Positions 1 to 9,551 of a DNA stretch of 64,000 nucleotides are shown in pieces. The notes under the pieces are model-generated. The model was given only the letters and a program-made list of their open reading frames with translations, did no database searches and was not told the DNA's origin. Origin of the DNA: Lysobacterales bacterium (GTDB lineage Bacteria > Pseudomonadota > Gammaproteobacteria > Xanthomonadales > SZUA-36); contig JABAAB010000014.1 of the NCBI GenBank assembly GCA_014238945.1, positions 124,001-188,000 of the forward strand. The letters are read 5' to 3'. How positions within the stretch are numbered: the stretch's first letter is position 1; each line of letters begins with the position of its first letter. Made by a program: the position numbers and the translations under genes.

Positions 1-321
1 ACCCCGGGGAAACATTTGCCGCACACCGATCACCGTCTGGGTCATGGGTTCCTGGCCCAGTTTGAAGGAATCGACAGGAAGATTGGCAAGACCCAGTTTA
101 AGCTGCGGGTCCGGCAAACTTTGACTTGCAACCGAAAGTTCCGACATGGAGCGATTGCGGGCCTGCAGGGCCTGCAGGGTATAGTCTTCGTTAACGGCTA
201 TCTGTTCTGCCTGTACTATGGTCAGAACATCAGCAAACAGGTGACCTGCACAGGTCAACAAAAGCACGCCGACTGTGATTAAGCGGTGAATTGCCGCGCG
301 GGTATTTGGCTGGTACATCAT
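1..321 (-). CDS. TolC/CusC-family outer-membrane efflux protein (N-terminal part, runs off the window)
   Basis: The gene enters from the left edge and only its first 107 codons are present. The protein starts MMYQPNTRAAIHRL, followed by a hydrophobic signal peptide ending near CAGHLFA. It then reads LTIVQAEQIAVNEDYTLQALQARNRS and LPDPQLKLGLANLP, the helical pattern at the start of TolC/CusC/CzcC outer-membrane factors (first-helix EA region, then the 'DPQLKLG.ANLP' strand). A GGAGAG ribosome binding site lies just before the double ATG. These proteins form the outer-membrane channel of RND heavy-metal pumps. The neighbouring His/Cys-rich secreted protein suggests copper or silver efflux, but that is inference because the pump genes are outside the window. 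Confidence 0.75.
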   Translation of the reverse strand, partial: MMYQPNTRAAIHRLITVGVLLLTCAGHLFADVLTIVQAEQIAVNEDYTLQALQARNRSMSELSVASQSLPDPQLKLGLANLPVDSFKLGQEPMTQTVIGVRQMFPRG

Positions 322-372
322 ACTCTCCACACCTGCACAGGCCGTAATAGACTGTGCAATTAGATCAATCAG

Positions 373-394
373 AAAAAACCGCTGCAATAAGCGG
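373..394 (-). terminator. Rho-independent terminator
   Basis: Read on the minus strand, the stem CCGCT/AGCGG with a 6-nt loop is followed by six T residues. It lies between the small His/Cys-rich gene and the TolC-like gene, so it either separates the two units or attenuates read-through into the efflux gene. Confidence 0.6.
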
Positions 395-411
395 CCCGGA
401 TCGCAGGAGGA

Positions 412-735
412 TCAGATGATGGGTGGTTTGAGGGGTGGGGCGTTGATGTTACTCAGTTTATTGTCGTAATCAGGATGACACTGACGTGTCCCAACCATGA
501 AATTCATACTCATGGATGATGTGCCAACCGAGAGAGTGCCGATGGTACATCCACCGCAATGGTCCATCGTGGCACATTCATCATCGGCTTCGGTTGGGTC
601 GTCACAACAGTCCATCTTGTGACCGTCTTCGGAGTGCTCATGGTGTATGGTTTGGGCAGTTTCCATGTCACAAAATGAAGCCTGCAAAGGCTGCGCGGAC
701 AACAAGACAAAAATGGCCAGAAACACATATTTCAT
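412..735 (-). CDS. Small secreted His/Cys-rich protein, probably metal-binding
   Basis: A 107-residue protein starting MKYVFLAIFVLLSAQPLQA, a typical signal peptide. The start at 735 is preferred over the upstream in-frame ATG at 834 because the signal peptide begins exactly there. The mature part is rich in metal ligands: HHEHSEDGH, DCCDD, DEC, DHCGGC. It ends in a Pro-rich tail (APPLKPP). Proteins of this kind are common upstream of CusC/CzcC-type efflux genes, and here the TolC-like gene follows on the same strand after a terminator-like hairpin. Periplasmic metal binding or sensing is inferred from composition and context only. No named family could be assigned. Confidence 0.6.
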   Translation of the reverse strand: MKYVFLAIFVLLSAQPLQASFCDMETAQTIHHEHSEDGHKMDCCDDPTEADDECATMDHCGGCTIGTLSVGTSSMSMNFMVGTRQCHPDYDNKLSNINAPPLKPPII

Positions 736-855
736 ACGGACATCATACACTTTCGGAGCACGGGAGGGTATGGCACTTATTTTCAGAGTAGGTTCCAATT
801 GAAAAATCAGGGTTGTCTTTGCTGGTATGTTCACATACTTTGCTGTCAGAATAAC

Positions 856-871
856 CCCGGATTAATCCGGG
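856..871. repeat. Perfect 16-bp palindrome upstream of the M23 peptidase gene
   Basis: CCCGGATTAATCCGGG is a perfect palindrome 14 nt before the GTG start of the M23 peptidase gene and about 120 nt upstream of the divergent His/Cys-rich gene. It could be an operator or a short bidirectional terminator. The flanking T-runs are weak (GTTATTCT on the minus side). Confidence 0.4.
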
Positions 872-884
872 CTGTGAGTGAAAT

Positions 885-1784
885 GTGATAACCCTGTTGA
901 TCATGATCATCGTGCCGTTGTTTTTGCTGGGGGTCCTTGGGCTGGTTCGCCAGGCCAACCGTTTTCGCTGGCTGATTTCTGTGCTGTTCTACGGGTTGAC
1001 CATGGTTTTTCTCTGGCTGGTGTTTCCCTGGGACGTTGTCAGTATCTGGTATAAGAAAATAATACCGATGTTGTACCTGGCGGCGGTTGCACTGGCATAT
1101 CACAGAATCAGAGAGCCAGAAAAATCCCCACCTGCATGGGAGCCATGGCTGAATCTTGGCATCAACGGGCTGATGATCGTGTTTATGAGCGGCCTGATCT
1201 GGAAGTCCTTGCAGGGATATGCCGTACCCGTTGGTGTAATTGAACTGGTGTCACCTTTGCGAGATGGTACATTCGTGGTCGGTCATGGTGGCAGCAGTCC
1301 GTTTATCAATGGCCACTCCAAAGTAAGACCGCAGAATCATGCACTCGACATACAGGGACTCAATCGCTGGGGCAGAAGGTCCGAACCGTTCACAGATTTG
1401 TCGAATCTTGAGAATTATGCGATTTTTGAGAAACCCATCCATGCACCATGCGATGGCAGGGTGTTGCTGGCGGTGGACGGATTTGAAGATCTCATTCCCC
1501 CGGCCGCCGACCGCAAAAATCTCGCTGGTAATCACCTGTTGATTGCCTGCCGGGGAGTCGAGATAGTGCTGGCGCATCTGAAACAGGGCAGCATCCGGGT
1601 CAGTGCAGGACAGGCCGTGGATACACAGATGATACTGGCCCAGGTTGGCAACAGTGGTAATACCTCCGAACCACATCTGCACATCCACGCAGAGCGCGGT
1701 GGGGAGCCAGCCACCATACTCAATGGTCAGGCTGTCCCGATCAGTATTGACGGGCGCTACCTGGTTCGTGGCGACACGTTCTGA
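885..1784 (+). CDS. Membrane-anchored M23 (LytM-type) metallopeptidase
   Basis: A 299-residue protein. About five hydrophobic segments occupy the first ~120 residues (IMIIVPLFLLGVLGLV, ISVLFYGLTMVFLWLVFPW, IPMLYLAAVALAY and others). A C-terminal M23 domain follows. The zinc-site pattern is present: NGHSKVRPQNHALD for the His...Asp pair, then a beta-strand region with VLAHLK, GNSGNTSEPHLHIHAE carrying the HxH ligand. Such enzymes cut peptidoglycan cross-links or act as lysostaphin-like envelope peptidases. The GTG at 885 is used; an in-frame ATG at 903 is an alternative. The membrane-embedded N-terminus is less usual than the coiled-coil of EnvC/NlpD, so this is an integral membrane peptidase and not a divisome activator. 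Confidence 0.75.
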   Translation: MITLLIMIIVPLFLLGVLGLVRQANRFRWLISVLFYGLTMVFLWLVFPWDVVSIWYKKIIPMLYLAAVALAYHRIREPEKSPPAWEPWLNLGINGLMIVFMSGLIWKSLQGYAVPVGVIELVSPLRDGTFVVGHGGSSPFINGHSKVRPQNHALDIQGLNRWGRRSEPFTDLSNLENYAIFEKPIHAPCDGRVLLAVDGFEDLIPPAADRKNLAGNHLLIACRGVEIVLAHLKQGSIRVSAGQAVDTQMILAQVGNSGNTSEPHLHIHAERGGEPATILNGQAVPISIDGRYLVRGDTF

Positions 1785-1806
1785 TAATCGGGCTGACAAA
1801 ACTGAG

Positions 1807-2937
1807 ATGAAAATTACAAAACTTCTTTTGTGCACGCTGATTTGCGTTTGGCCGGTAAGCAGTATCGCGACTGAGTCAAGTATTCGCCAGACAGCCGGCG
1901 AAGCTACCAAACCCCTGGAAAAGACCAGCAAGAGCCGACGCTTGAAGAACTGGGTCATGATGCCTGTCCCGATTTCCAATCCAACCATTGGCACCGGCCT
2001 GGCCGTAGGGGCCATGAGACTTTACAAGCTCGGTGAGGATGCCCCGGCCTCGACCGTAACCTTTGGTGGCATGTGGGCTGACTCGAAGAGTTGGGCCGGC
2101 GGTGCTTATACCAGAAATTACCTGAAAAACGACAAGTTGCGAATCAATGGCGGTGTTGGCTATGCCAACGTCAATCTCAAATTCTTTGGCATTGGTGGGA
2201 GTGCCGGGCGCCTGGGATTGTCCATACCGATAAACCAGAAGGGCACTTTTGCTGTTTTGGATGCGTTGTGGCAGGTCAGACCCAATTTTTACACAGGACT
2301 TCGCTTCCGTTACCTCGATGCGACCACCAATTTACAGTTTCCAGGGACCGAAGACCCGAACTCATTTGAATTTTTTGATGGATTGAAAGTTGTCAGTTCC
2401 GGTCCGGGTGTGAACATGGAATGGGACACACGTGATGACGCCATGTACCCCTCGTCTGGTTCTTATGCAACATTCGTGGTAGACAGTTCCATGGGTTCCT
2501 TTGGTGGTGATCGTGATTATCTCAGGGGAGACCTCAACTACCGGAAATACCACAGTTTTTCTGAACGACGGGTACTTGCTTTGCAGCTTACCGGTTGTGT
2601 GGCGGGTGGCAACGCACCGTTTTATGATATCTGTCTTCTCGGGTCCAACAAGAATCTTCGCGGTACAGTCTCCGGCCGTTATCGGGACGAAAGAATGCTG
2701 ACCACACAACTGGAATACAGGCACCGTTTTGGTGGAAAGTTGGGGATGGTGGTCTTTGCGGGAGCCGGTGCGGTGGCGAAGACTTTGTCAGATTTTGGCA
2801 GCAGCAGGATCGTGCCGGGCTACGGACTGGGGATTCGATACATGGTTTCAGAGGAACACCATGTCAATGCCAGTATCGATTATGCCTGGGGAGATGATGA
2901 TTCCGCCCTGTATTTCTACATCGGGGAATCATTCTGA
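1807..2937 (+). CDS. Outer-membrane beta-barrel protein, D15/BamA-type surface antigen domain
   Basis: A 376-residue protein with a signal peptide (MKITKLLLCTLICVWPVSSIATES). The start at 1807 is chosen because upstream in-frame codons overlap the M23 gene. There is no POTRA region. Nearly all of the mature chain has alternating strands typical of the bacterial surface antigen (D15) barrel: PVPISNPTIGTGLAVGAM near the start, GPGVNMEWDTRDD..YPSSG in the middle, the LLGSNKNLRGTVSGRYRDE segment resembling the VRGY/F-type motif, and VPGYGLGIRYMV near the end. It ends in Phe (YIGESF), as BAM substrates do. Function is unknown; barrels of this type often accompany phospholipase-like or envelope proteins. 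Confidence 0.7.
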   Translation: MKITKLLLCTLICVWPVSSIATESSIRQTAGEATKPLEKTSKSRRLKNWVMMPVPISNPTIGTGLAVGAMRLYKLGEDAPASTVTFGGMWADSKSWAGGAYTRNYLKNDKLRINGGVGYANVNLKFFGIGGSAGRLGLSIPINQKGTFAVLDALWQVRPNFYTGLRFRYLDATTNLQFPGTEDPNSFEFFDGLKVVSSGPGVNMEWDTRDDAMYPSSGSYATFVVDSSMGSFGGDRDYLRGDLNYRKYHSFSERRVLALQLTGCVAGGNAPFYDICLLGSNKNLRGTVSGRYRDERMLTTQLEYRHRFGGKLGMVVFAGAGAVAKTLSDFGSSRIVPGYGLGIRYMVSEEHHVNASIDYAWGDDDSALYFYIGESF

Positions 2938-3011
2938 TACACCCTCCTGGAGTGCATGACTTTTTTCGTGGGTAAAATCGTTGCAACGCATCGTCATGGT
3001 AAAGTAGCTTC

Positions 3012-5807
3012 ATGTATGTCGGTAGAATGATTATTGGTTTGATCATTGGGGCGGTTGTTGGTGCAGTCGTTACCGGGATGGGGGGGGTCATCTTCTTTGC
3101 TGCAGTCGCAGGTGCGGTCATAGGTCAGTTGCTTGGTCGTCTGGGCCGGTTGGAAGAGCGTGTCAGGATCCTGGAGTTGCCTCCACTAAAGTTTTCACGC
3201 ACAGAACCCGAACAACAAAGCCCACGGGAAAGTGAACAGACTCTACCGGAGGCACATCCCTGGTTTGAGGCCGAAGAAACAGACGCTCCCGAGCAGACGG
3301 TACCCGACCCTGCTGCGGTCACTGATCCCGATGTTGCCGGGGCCGTGGGCGATACAGGCGAAACACCGCCACCATGGGATTCTGTTGCTGATCAGAGGAC
3401 GCCATCCCTCTCGCAAAAACTACAACCACTGCTTAAGACGGTCACGACCTGGTTTACCACCGGCAATGTGCCGGTCAAGGTGGGTGTCATCATTTCCTTT
3501 TTTGGTGTTGCGTTCTTACTCAAGTACGCCATTGACCGTGAACTGCTGCTGATCCCATTGGAATTACGTCTGCTGGCCGTGGCTGCCGCCGGATTGGCCA
3601 TGATTGTTATCGGTTGGCGGCTACGCAGCAGGGTTGAGGTCTATGCGCTCAGTTTGCAAGGTGGCGGACTGGGGGTCCTGTTCCTGACGATTTTTTCGGC
3701 ACTGCGTATCTGGCAACTGTTACCGGCACCTCTGGCATTTTTTTTATTGGTGGCACTGACATTTTTCACCGGTGCACTTGCGGTATTACAAAATGCCAGG
3801 TCTCTCGCAGTCCTGGGTATCGTTGGTGGTTTCCTGGCACCCGTTTTGACATCCACCGGGCAGGGCAGCCATGTGGTCCTGTTCAGCTATTACCTGCTAA
3901 TCAATACGGCCATCCTCGGGATTTCCTGGTTCAGGGCTTGGCGTGAATTGAACCTGGTCGGTTTTGTTTTCACCTTCCTGATTGGTAGCTTCTGGGGTTA
4001 CCAGTATTACAAACCGGCCTTGTTTGCCAGCACCGAACCCTTCCTGATCCTGTATTTTCTTTTTTACCAGGCCATTGCGATTTTGTATGCGCAACGTCAG
4101 CCACCGGAACGGCTGGGTATCGTGGATGGGACACTGGTGTTTGGTACCCCCGCTATCGTGTTTTTTTTGCAGGCCGAACTGATGAAGGGATCGGAATACG
4201 GTCTGGCCATCAGTGCCGCCGTGGTCGCCATTTTTTATGTGTTGCTGGCTACCTGGCTGTTTCGTCGTAAAGGTGATTACCTGCGTTTGCTCACCGAGTC
4301 CTTCATGGCGCTTGCGGTTGCCTTCGCCACCATCACCATACCGCTTGCACTCGATGCACGCTGGACCTCCGCCGCCTGGGCTCTCGAAGGCGCAGCTCTG
4401 GTGTGGGTCGGAACACGGCAGCGGCGCTATCTGGCCGGTCTGGCCGGTGTCGGTTTGATATTTTTGTCCGGTTTATCTTTCATGGAGTATGGCTGGAAGT
4501 TCAGGGCCGGAATCCCTGTGCTCAATGGCAATGTATTGGGTGGTGTACTGATCAGCCTGAGCGCCTTGTTTGCCTCCAGGCTGCTGGAGCACTTCGAGGA
4601 ACGTATATACCCTCGGTTTCTGAGAGTCCTGTCGATCCTGTTGTTCCTGTGGGGGATACTCTGGTGGCTGGGTACCGGGTTTTTCGAGATCGTGGAGTGG
4701 CGGACAAGCTTCAACGAATCCCACCTGATACTGGTATTCTGGAGCTTGTCCGCAGTTCTTGCTGTTTGGCTGGGGCGCAGCCGCCAATGGAGCAGGATGC
4801 GCAGAACTTCGTTTATATTCCTGCCTTTGCTGCTGTTGCCCGCATTGTTTACGTGGATTACCGATCAACACGTGCTATTTTCACTCGGCTGGTTGGCCTG
4901 GCCAATGGCCTGGGTCGCACAGGGTCTGGTATTGAAGACCATGGATGAATTCGAAGATCGTCTGGCGGGTAGCTGGCACTTTTGCAGCTTGATGCTGTTG
5001 GGTATCGTGCTGGCCATTGACGCCTACTGGTGGATTGATCAGATCGCTTCCGTCGCATGGGCTGGTGCAGTGGCAACTGCGGTCCCGGGTATCATGGCCC
5101 TGCTGGTTTGGCGTTTTCGAACGGCCATCCCCTGGCCGGTCCAGGCTCATCCTTCGGTCTACCTGTTTGCCAGTATCCTGCTGGTGGTGATCCAGGTGAT
5201 CTGTCTTGCATTCCTGAGTATCTCAAATCCCGGTAATTCTGACCCCTGGCCATACCTGCCGGTACTCAACCCGTTCGATCTGGGAATGCTGTTTGCCCTG
5301 GTGACTTCGATGCTTTCCCTGTCGGTGATTCAAAGGGAAGCAGCAGGTGATGAATTTTCTTTCAAACGGTTGACGGCATATCGTTCGATGCTGATTGCAG
5401 CATTTTTTGTGATGACAACCTTTGCCCTGGTACGTGCTGTTCATCAATACACGGGTGTTTCATGGAACAGCAATTCCCTGTTCAAATCAGACATTGTGCA
5501 GACTTCGTTGTCAATTTACTGGGGTCTGCTCGGTTTTACCGGAATGATCTGGGGCGCACGCAGTGCCAGGCGATATATCTGGCTGACAGGTGCAGCCTTC
5601 ATGGCACTGGTGGTTATCAAGCTGTTCCTGGTGGATCTGGGAAATACCGGCACGGTCGAGCGAATTGTTTCATTTATCGGTATAGGATTGTTGCTGCTGG
5701 TGGTGGGCTACTTCGCACCGGCACCGCCAAAACAAGCACGTGAAGATGAGAGCCGGGATGGCCCTGATCCCCACAACGGGGTGGCTCGCAATGGGAGTGA
5801 ATCATGA
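3012..5807 (+). CDS. DUF2339 polytopic inner-membrane protein
   Basis: A 931-residue protein. Its N-terminus has a Gly-rich transmembrane segment (MIIGLIIGAVVGAVVTGMGGVIFFAAVAGAVIG, residues ~6-38). A short coiled segment (LGRLEERVRILE) and an acidic Pro-rich linker follow, then roughly 25 membrane helices. The motif PVKVGVIISFFGVAFLLKYAIDR is the usual first core helix of DUF2339 proteins. The gene overlaps the downstream DUF3999 gene by 4 nt (ATGA), the standard pairing for these families. No biochemical role is established; an envelope function is likely. Confidence 0.8.
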   Translation: MYVGRMIIGLIIGAVVGAVVTGMGGVIFFAAVAGAVIGQLLGRLGRLEERVRILELPPLKFSRTEPEQQSPRESEQTLPEAHPWFEAEETDAPEQTVPDPAAVTDPDVAGAVGDTGETPPPWDSVADQRTPSLSQKLQPLLKTVTTWFTTGNVPVKVGVIISFFGVAFLLKYAIDRELLLIPLELRLLAVAAAGLAMIVIGWRLRSRVEVYALSLQGGGLGVLFLTIFSALRIWQLLPAPLAFFLLVALTFFTGALAVLQNARSLAVLGIVGGFLAPVLTSTGQGSHVVLFSYYLLINTAILGISWFRAWRELNLVGFVFTFLIGSFWGYQYYKPALFASTEPFLILYFLFYQAIAILYAQRQPPERLGIVDGTLVFGTPAIVFFLQAELMKGSEYGLAISAAVVAIFYVLLATWLFRRKGDYLRLLTESFMALAVAFATITIPLALDARWTSAAWALEGAALVWVGTRQRRYLAGLAGVGLIFLSGLSFMEYGWKFRAGIPVLNGNVLGGVLISLSALFASRLLEHFEERIYPRFLRVLSILLFLWGILWWLGTGFFEIVEWRTSFNESHLILVFWSLSAVLAVWLGRSRQWSRMRRTSFIFLPLLLLPALFTWITDQHVLFSLGWLAWPMAWVAQGLVLKTMDEFEDRLAGSWHFCSLMLLGIVLAIDAYWWIDQIASVAWAGAVATAVPGIMALLVWRFRTAIPWPVQAHPSVYLFASILLVVIQVICLAFLSISNPGNSDPWPYLPVLNPFDLGMLFALVTSMLSLSVIQREAAGDEFSFKRLTAYRSMLIAAFFVMTTFALVRAVHQYTGVSWNSNSLFKSDIVQTSLSIYWGLLGFTGMIWGARSARRYIWLTGAAFMALVVIKLFLVDLGNTGTVERIVSFIGIGLLLLVVGYFAPAPPKQAREDESRDGPDPHNGVARNGSES

Positions 5808-7180
5808 GTCCGTATGGTCGTATGTTGCTGGCCGCGTTTCTGAGCGTGCTTCCAAATGTTGTCCTGGCGGAAGACTTACCAGCACGCAATGATTATGCCT
5901 ACGGGTTTGATTTGGTAACACAGGGTGATTTCGAGTTTTTTTCTGTGGATGTTCCCATTGCCGTTTACCAGTCTGTTTCAGATCCGGACCTGCGTGACGC
6001 CGGGGTCTACAACGCAAGTGGTCAGCCTGTGCCACGGGTCTTTGAACACCCAACAGACAATGATGTGGACGTTGAGCATCAACTGGCATTGGAACTGGTG
6101 CCACTTTTTGGTGAGCAAGCCGAACTACCCGACCAGTTACGTATCCTTTTCCACCAGGATGCGGACGGAACCAGACTGGAAGTCGGGTCCGGTAAACCGT
6201 CCGGTGAACAGCAGTCCGGGGCACCCGTAACGGCTTATATAGTCGATGCCAGGGATCTGGATTTCACCCTCGAGGCGCTGGTCTTCACCTGGCCGCGACA
6301 GCAGAAGGGCATGATTGGCAGGGTGCGGGTCGAAGACAGCGATGATCTGCAACACTGGCGTAATCTGGGTTCAGCAACACTGGCAGAGTTACAACTGGAA
6401 ACCTCCAGCATTGAGCACAACCGGGTGGAACTGACCAAGAAACCAAGAGATTACTTGCGTATCAGTTGGCGTCATTTACCAGATACCTGGAAGTTGGAAA
6501 AGGTAACGGGGATTTACTCAGAGCGGGGCGCCGTAAACCGTAACTGGCTGACCCTTGATTCAGTCGCAGATCCTGATGCTGAACGTGAGTACCTGTTCGA
6601 TGCGAACGGATATCCTCCCACCGACCGGATCAATGTCCTGTTGCCCGATGAAAACGTCGTGGTACGAGCCAGTATCTACTACCGCCAGGGCCAGGAGGAT
6701 GGCTGGCGGCTAGCCCACAGTGGCATCTTTTACAACATCAACAGACAGGGCTCAAATCTGCAGTCGCTGGCGGAGACCGTTGGTGTTCAACGAGCGAATC
6801 AGTGGAGGGTGCGTATAGATTCGGGTATGACCACCGGACCGATACAAATTCAACTGGGTTGGCGTCCCGACCGCCTGGTGTTTCTTGCGCAAGGTACTCC
6901 TCCGTTTGAGCTGGTAGCAGGCAGGGCAAAGGACCGGATCGAGCGTTACCCCCAACAATCCCTGCTGGGAGACAGCGCCATATTTGGCATGCTGCGTGAG
7001 ACCGGCCAACAGGGTGTGGCGACATTGGGCACACGGGTGGTGATTGCCGGTCAGCAACGATTGAAAATCCGCGAGGGCAGTGTCTGGAAAACGATATTGC
7101 TATGGGGTGGTTTGAGTGCTGCTGTTTTGTTGGTGGGCTGGCTGGTTTTCTCCCTGAATCGCGAGATGAAAACAGACTGA
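5804..7180 (+). CDS. DUF3999 family envelope protein
   Basis: A 458-residue protein with a signal peptide (MSPYGRMLLAAFLSVLPNVVLAE) and a large periplasmic beta-rich part. One C-terminal helix (TILLWGGLSAAVLLVGWLVFSL) precedes a short basic tail. The YGFDLVTQGDFEFFSVDVPIAVYQSVSDPDLRDAGVYNASGQPVPRVFE segment matches the start of DUF3999 proteins. Its start codon overlaps the stop of the DUF2339 gene, so the two are translationally coupled and probably form a membrane complex. Function is unknown. Confidence 0.8.
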   Translation: MSPYGRMLLAAFLSVLPNVVLAEDLPARNDYAYGFDLVTQGDFEFFSVDVPIAVYQSVSDPDLRDAGVYNASGQPVPRVFEHPTDNDVDVEHQLALELVPLFGEQAELPDQLRILFHQDADGTRLEVGSGKPSGEQQSGAPVTAYIVDARDLDFTLEALVFTWPRQQKGMIGRVRVEDSDDLQHWRNLGSATLAELQLETSSIEHNRVELTKKPRDYLRISWRHLPDTWKLEKVTGIYSERGAVNRNWLTLDSVADPDAEREYLFDANGYPPTDRINVLLPDENVVVRASIYYRQGQEDGWRLAHSGIFYNINRQGSNLQSLAETVGVQRANQWRVRIDSGMTTGPIQIQLGWRPDRLVFLAQGTPPFELVAGRAKDRIERYPQQSLLGDSAIFGMLRETGQQGVATLGTRVVIAGQQRLKIREGSVWKTILLWGGLSAAVLLVGWLVFSLNREMKTD

Positions 7181-7266
7181 AGCAGGGAATATGGCCAAAC
7201 CCGGGGTTTTCGCAGTAGATCAAGTGGAGTTCGACCAACAGCTGACACAATCGATATGCCCTGCAG

Positions 7267-8514
7267 TCAATCTGTTCCGGTCTCCGGTGTGACGGGGGTT
7301 GAAAATCGCCTGTTTGACCACTTCAGGGTAAACCAGCTCAGAATGGCGATACTGATCAGGAGGTACCCCTTCAGGCCCAATTCAACAACCGGGGCCAGTG
7401 GCAGGTAGTTCAGTGCGGCAAAAATCAATCCAAGCTTTATCCACTCCAATGGAATGGCAAGTTTCCGACCCTCAGTCCACATGCTTTGCATATAAAAACC
7501 CAGAAATAACAGACCGGCTGCCAGTATCAAGGCATTCGTGTCCCATTGTCTGGCGACAATTAGCAGACCTGTTGCGGAAAGGGTCGTGCAGAAAAACTGG
7601 AAGAACGCATAGTGGCCGACAGCCTTTGAAACCGGCGGGCGATATTTGACGAAGTGTTCCAGCGAAGTGCGTTCTACCGGGTACGCATCAGCCAGACCGG
7701 GTGGCCGCCAACCCGGCTCCCTGAACCATACTTTTACCTTGTCCTGCCAGCGTTTGGCACGCCATGAATCGAGCAGAACGAACCAATAGACGTGGACATT
7801 GGCCCACAACGGGTTGTGGCTTTTCAGGGGTTTGCGGATTCCATAAATACAGGGTTTGTCGGACAATTCTTCCTGGAAACTTCCGAATAACCTGTCCCAG
7901 ATGATGAAAATACCACCGTAATTGCGATCGATATAGATTTCATTCTGGGCATGGTGGACCCGGTGATTGGAAGGGGTTACAAAAATATATTCAAACGGTC
8001 CCAGCTTGCCCACATGCTCGGTGTGCACCCAGAACTGGTACACCAGGTTCAGGGCACCTGAAGCAAAAAATATAGACGGAGGAATGCCGACATATAGCCA
8101 GGGCAGGTAAAACACAAAACTGAACAGACCACTGCCTGACTGGCGAAGGGCAGTACCCAGATTGTAGTCCTCACTTTGATGGTGGACCACGTGCGCTGCC
8201 CAGAACAGGTTGACCTCGTGGCTGATTCGGTGGAACCAGTAATAGGAAAAATCATAGGCTATGAGTGCGAAAATCCAGATTCCAACGCCTTTATCCGGAA
8301 GATTCAAAAGGTGATTTCCATCTGCGGCCCTGGTGTAGAACCAGGCCCCGAAACCGAGGAATAGCAACCCACGCAAACGGGAAATGCTGCCCAGGGAAAT
8401 GCTGGTAATGGTGTCCGCCACCCTATAGGTGTTGCGTTGACGCGCCAGCCCGTATAACCACTCAAAGAAAATAAGAAAAATAAATCCCGGGATGGCATAC
8501 AGGATGATGTACAT
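7267..8514 (-). CDS. Sterol desaturase / fatty-acid hydroxylase superfamily membrane oxygenase
   Basis: A 415-residue integral membrane protein with the three His clusters of the di-iron hydroxylase superfamily: HRISHE (HX3H), HVVHHQ (HX2HH) and HRVHHA (HX2HH), within about 100 residues. Additional helices follow in the C-terminal third. The arrangement, including YDFSYYWFHRISHE and the SNHRVHHAQNEIYIDRNYGG block, resembles the alkylglycerol-monooxygenase-like branch, which acts on ether lipids or hydroxylates membrane lipids. It starts 4 nt after the stop of the GNAT gene, so the two are one transcription unit. The substrate cannot be read from the sequence. Confidence 0.75.
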   Translation of the reverse strand: MYIILYAIPGFIFLIFFEWLYGLARQRNTYRVADTITSISLGSISRLRGLLFLGFGAWFYTRAADGNHLLNLPDKGVGIWIFALIAYDFSYYWFHRISHEVNLFWAAHVVHHQSEDYNLGTALRQSGSGLFSFVFYLPWLYVGIPPSIFFASGALNLVYQFWVHTEHVGKLGPFEYIFVTPSNHRVHHAQNEIYIDRNYGGIFIIWDRLFGSFQEELSDKPCIYGIRKPLKSHNPLWANVHVYWFVLLDSWRAKRWQDKVKVWFREPGWRPPGLADAYPVERTSLEHFVKYRPPVSKAVGHYAFFQFFCTTLSATGLLIVARQWDTNALILAAGLLFLGFYMQSMWTEGRKLAIPLEWIKLGLIFAALNYLPLAPVVELGLKGYLLISIAILSWFTLKWSNRRFSTPVTPETGTD

Positions 8515-8518
8515 GACC

Positions 8519-9379
8519 CTATCCTAACTCGAAAGTGGTGACAGCAAAGATTTCATTTTCCGGCAGTACCGGCCGGGGTCCGTAATACATTTTTGCACAA
8601 CCAAAAACCTCCTTCATCCGGTGATGGCGGGCCAGTGCTATGGCCTGTGGGTTGTTTTCGGGTACGTCGAGATAGATCAATTCGCCAGGTACCTGACTGG
8701 CGAGCGCCTGGTACAGGTTTTCGGCGGTCGGTGCATCGTCGGCAAATAATGGGCCAATTTTGTGACCTGTACGGCAGGGGCGCATTACCCCAAAACCGTT
8801 AATGTCATCACCAAAAACGGAGGCGATTGCAAAGGAACCCGGCTGCTTGATCCAGCTTTGCAGAAAGCGGCTGCGTCGGGCCGGGAAATGAGCACGGTCG
8901 TAGGAATCGACCTGTGAAAAAGGTATCGCGTTGAGGTCCGAGATGCCGTTGGGCATGTCGAAATTCCGGCCAACCGCTTCGAAACGCAGATCACGGTGGG
9001 AAAACCTGAACCCGCCCTTCGCATAATAGGCCTGCATGTCAAACACACCATCCATGCCGATTACAACTGGCTGGTGTAACCGTTTGATCAGTCTTCGCAG
9101 TCGCTCATGCCAAAGGATGTTTCCCAGGCCCTTACCCCGGTGTTCGGGGTGAATGATGAAAAACCCCATGAACCCGAAACAGCCTTCATAGCTAACGATG
9201 GAGCCACCGCCGATCATTTCACCTGCTGACTCCGCAGTGATAAAAGCCTCGGGATCGGTATGCCAGAAAATCTCCGCATCCGACAAGCCCGGATTCCATC
9301 CTTCCGCAGCAGCCCACTCGACCAGCATGTCCAGTTCCTCGCGCTGCATATTGCGGATAAGGAGATTGTTCTTGTTCAT
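8519..9379 (-). CDS. GNAT-family N-acetyltransferase with extra C-terminal GNAT-like domain
   Basis: A 286-residue protein. The N-terminal half is a GNAT fold: LIRNMQREELDMLVEWAAAEGWNPG start, then FFIIHPEHRGKGLGNILWHE, carrying the acetyl-CoA-binding R/Q-x-x-G-x-G/A loop as HRGKGLG. The C-terminal half (FGVMRPCRTGHKIGPLFADDAPTAENL..) resembles the second domain of YitH/HolE-type two-domain acetyltransferases. The start is followed by GLSDAEIFWHTDPEAF, typical of this subfamily. It is the first gene of a two-gene unit with the hydroxylase. Substrate unknown. Confidence 0.75.
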   Translation of the reverse strand: MNKNNLLIRNMQREELDMLVEWAAAEGWNPGLSDAEIFWHTDPEAFITAESAGEMIGGGSIVSYEGCFGFMGFFIIHPEHRGKGLGNILWHERLRRLIKRLHQPVVIGMDGVFDMQAYYAKGGFRFSHRDLRFEAVGRNFDMPNGISDLNAIPFSQVDSYDRAHFPARRSRFLQSWIKQPGSFAIASVFGDDINGFGVMRPCRTGHKIGPLFADDAPTAENLYQALASQVPGELIYLDVPENNPQAIALARHHRMKEVFGCAKMYYGPRPVLPENEIFAVTTFELG

Positions 9380-9551
9380 TGTTTGAATTGACGGTGCCTT
9401 GCGAATGGGATCAATAAGGGTCTACTGTTGAAAGGTAAAATTCAAGTCAAGCAGGGTTTTAAACCGTTCATTTTACGTTCATCGGCGGGCCTGCCAAAAG
9501 AACGTGAATGCAGGAATGGACCTTGCAGAATCTAGCGCTACAAGACGATCT

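Noticed and set aside
1251-2015. 254-codon minus-strand frame opposite the M23 and barrel genes
   Set aside because: It is antisense to two well-supported plus-strand genes and shows no domain or signal peptide.
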